Source: Candidatus Latescibacteria bacterium 4484_107
Lineage (GTDB): Bacteria; Latescibacterota; 4484-107
Assembly: GCA_002059205.1 (NCBI GenBank)
Contig: MVCQ01000134.1
Location: 1-5,405, forward strand
Direction: 5' to 3'
Length of the DNA: 5,405 nucleotides
Shown here in pieces: positions 4,837 through 5,405 of this stretch; position 1 is the stretch's first letter, and each line of letters opens with the position of its first letter. Under the pieces are notes generated by a model. That model was not told where the DNA came from. It saw nothing but the letters and a program-made list of their open reading frames with translations, and did no database searches. A program made the position numbers and the translations under genes.

Positions 4837-5405
4837 AATTTCTTTCCTCCTCAATATGTGGTCTATCAACGACACCGGATGACGAATCCCACTCAATACC
4901 CGCAGCGCCACGTACGCATCCGCGCGAGGCTCCCGCTCTACAATTTGCTCCAGCACCAAGTCCTGACTCTCCCGTAACACCACCTCATCCGACTTCCCTT
5001 CCCATTTCATCAACGGAAGCAACGGATACAAACCAACCCACTTTTGAGCCACGATCTCCGCACCATCCAACTCCCACACAGGCACTACCCGAAACCGGAA
5101 CTTGAGCACCTCCAACTCTAACGCTTGAAGATCCAAACGATCCCGGAGCGCACCGCTCTTCCGAAACACCACCACCACAGGATACACCGGAAGCCCATAT
5201 CGCTCATAAGCCCGCCAGCTATACCCCAACGCCCGCTGAGGCATGTCATTTTCCCAGGCCGTCTGAAACTCCACCACCAGCACGAATCGCTCTCCGTCCG
5301 CCTCGATTAGAGCCACGAAATCCACCTCCCGCATCAGCGAGGGCAATTCCTTGTCCAACTCCGTCACCTCTAACACCTCTATGTGCGAAGCCGGTCTCCC
5401 CAGGG
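4513..5405 (-). CDS. Rpn-family PD-(D/E)XK nuclease / putative transposase (5' end outside window)
   Basis: The frame is open from the right edge (first full codon at 5403) to TAA 4513, giving 296 visible residues and probably lacking a few tens of N-terminal residues. The beginning, LGRPASHIEVLEV, matches the middle of the usual N-terminal region, so the GTG at 5376 is unlikely to be the start. The nuclease core is visible: an aspartate in REVDF (codon 5322-5320) and VEFQT with the Glu-x-Gln pair (Glu codon 5271-5269), followed by the DMPQRALGYSWRAYERYGLPVYPVVVVF helix-strand that this family shares. The C-terminal part holds KEGR/LQEGKVLG octapeptide repeats and a helical end. The family includes E. 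coli RpnA, which promotes RecA-independent recombination, and toxic anti-phage Rpn proteins. The gene occupies the place where ATPase subunit A is expected, which suggests a mobile or recently inserted gene. Activity is inferred from the motif only. Confidence 0.88.
   Translation of the reverse strand, partial: LGRPASHIEVLEVTELDKELPSLMREVDFVALIEADGERFVLVVEFQTAWENDMPQRALGYSWRAYERYGLPVYPVVVVFRKSGALRDRLDLQALELEVLKFRFRVVPVWELDGAEIVAQKWVGLYPLLPLMKWEGKSDEVVLRESQDLVLEQIVEREPRADAYVALRVLSGIRHPVSLIDHILRRKEIMVESPVYQEILKEGRVMGLQEGKVLGLQEGKVLGLQEGQVRGLALGQETRLREDILEALEVRFGMVPYEVEEQVRRLRGQKTLEGLLRKAILVESLEAFGEMLSSVH
4725..4788 (-). repeat. 24-bp in-frame tandem repeat in the Rpn gene
   Basis: Units at 4725-4748 and 4749-4772 are identical over 24 bp, and 4773-4787 repeats the first 15 bases. 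Each unit is exactly eight codons and adds one LQEGKVLG octapeptide, so copy-number slippage would keep the frame. Degenerate octads (LKEGRVMG before it, LQEGQVRGLALGQE after it) suggest an older, longer array with a recently amplified core. Confidence 0.92.
4846..4851 (-). promoter_or_regulatory. Strong internal Shine-Dalgarno sequence within the Rpn gene
   Basis: AGGAGG on the minus strand is 9 nt before the in-frame ATG 4836. It overlaps the codons of two arginines (AGG AGG). AGG is a plausible codon in this genome, so part of the match may be due to coding. Confidence 0.5.

Noticed and set aside
4428..4838. Proline-rich plus-strand reading frame with PPAIPGLY repeats
   Set aside because: The repeats are the antisense reading of the 24-bp array in the Rpn gene; nothing else supports a gene.

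Overview
The window carries one run of genes, all on the minus strand, so it is best read from right to left. It looks like chromosomal DNA from a moderately GC-rich, probably uncultured bacterium. The V/A-type rotary ATPase, the stand-alone PTS EIIA domain and a repeat-bearing Rpn-family nuclease occur together in several candidate-phylum and environmental lineages. No marker here fixes the phylum, so taxonomy is a low-confidence inference.

Layout from right to left: (1) 5405-4513, an Rpn-family (PD-(D/E)XK, 'recombination-promoting nuclease / putative transposase') gene, cut by the window edge at its 5' end. It has an in-frame 24-bp tandem repeat and a strong internal ribosome binding site that could start a separate 107-residue C-terminal protein. 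(2) 4512-4195, a 318-bp spacer with a double hairpin, a 9-bp tandem repeat and an 8-bp tandem repeat. (3) 4194-2812, V-type ATPase subunit B. (4) 2704-2093, V-type ATPase subunit D. (5) 2006-1563, a UspA-fold universal stress protein with a degenerate nucleotide loop. (6) 1297-842, a PTS EIIA type-2 domain protein. (7) 777-1, the first 259 residues of a KtrB/NtpJ-type potassium channel subunit, running off the left edge.

The five genes from atpB to ktrB read as an ion-homeostasis cluster: a rotary H+ or Na+ ATPase, a stress protein, a PTS phosphorylation sensor and a K+ uptake channel. Two precedents from other bacteria fit this: in Enterococcus hirae the V-type Na+-ATPase operon ends with ntpJ, a KtrB homologue, and in E. 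coli EIIA-Ntr binds TrkA and adjusts K+ uptake. The ATPase A subunit, which normally directly precedes B, is not there. The Rpn gene occupies that place.

The spacers between genes are the oddest part. Nearly all of them consist of short degenerate tandem arrays with 7-, 8- or 9-bp periods, plus a CACCGCAGAG family and a REP-like double hairpin. The stop codons of atpB, atpD, usp and the EIIA gene are each followed within 2 to 9 nt by one of these arrays.
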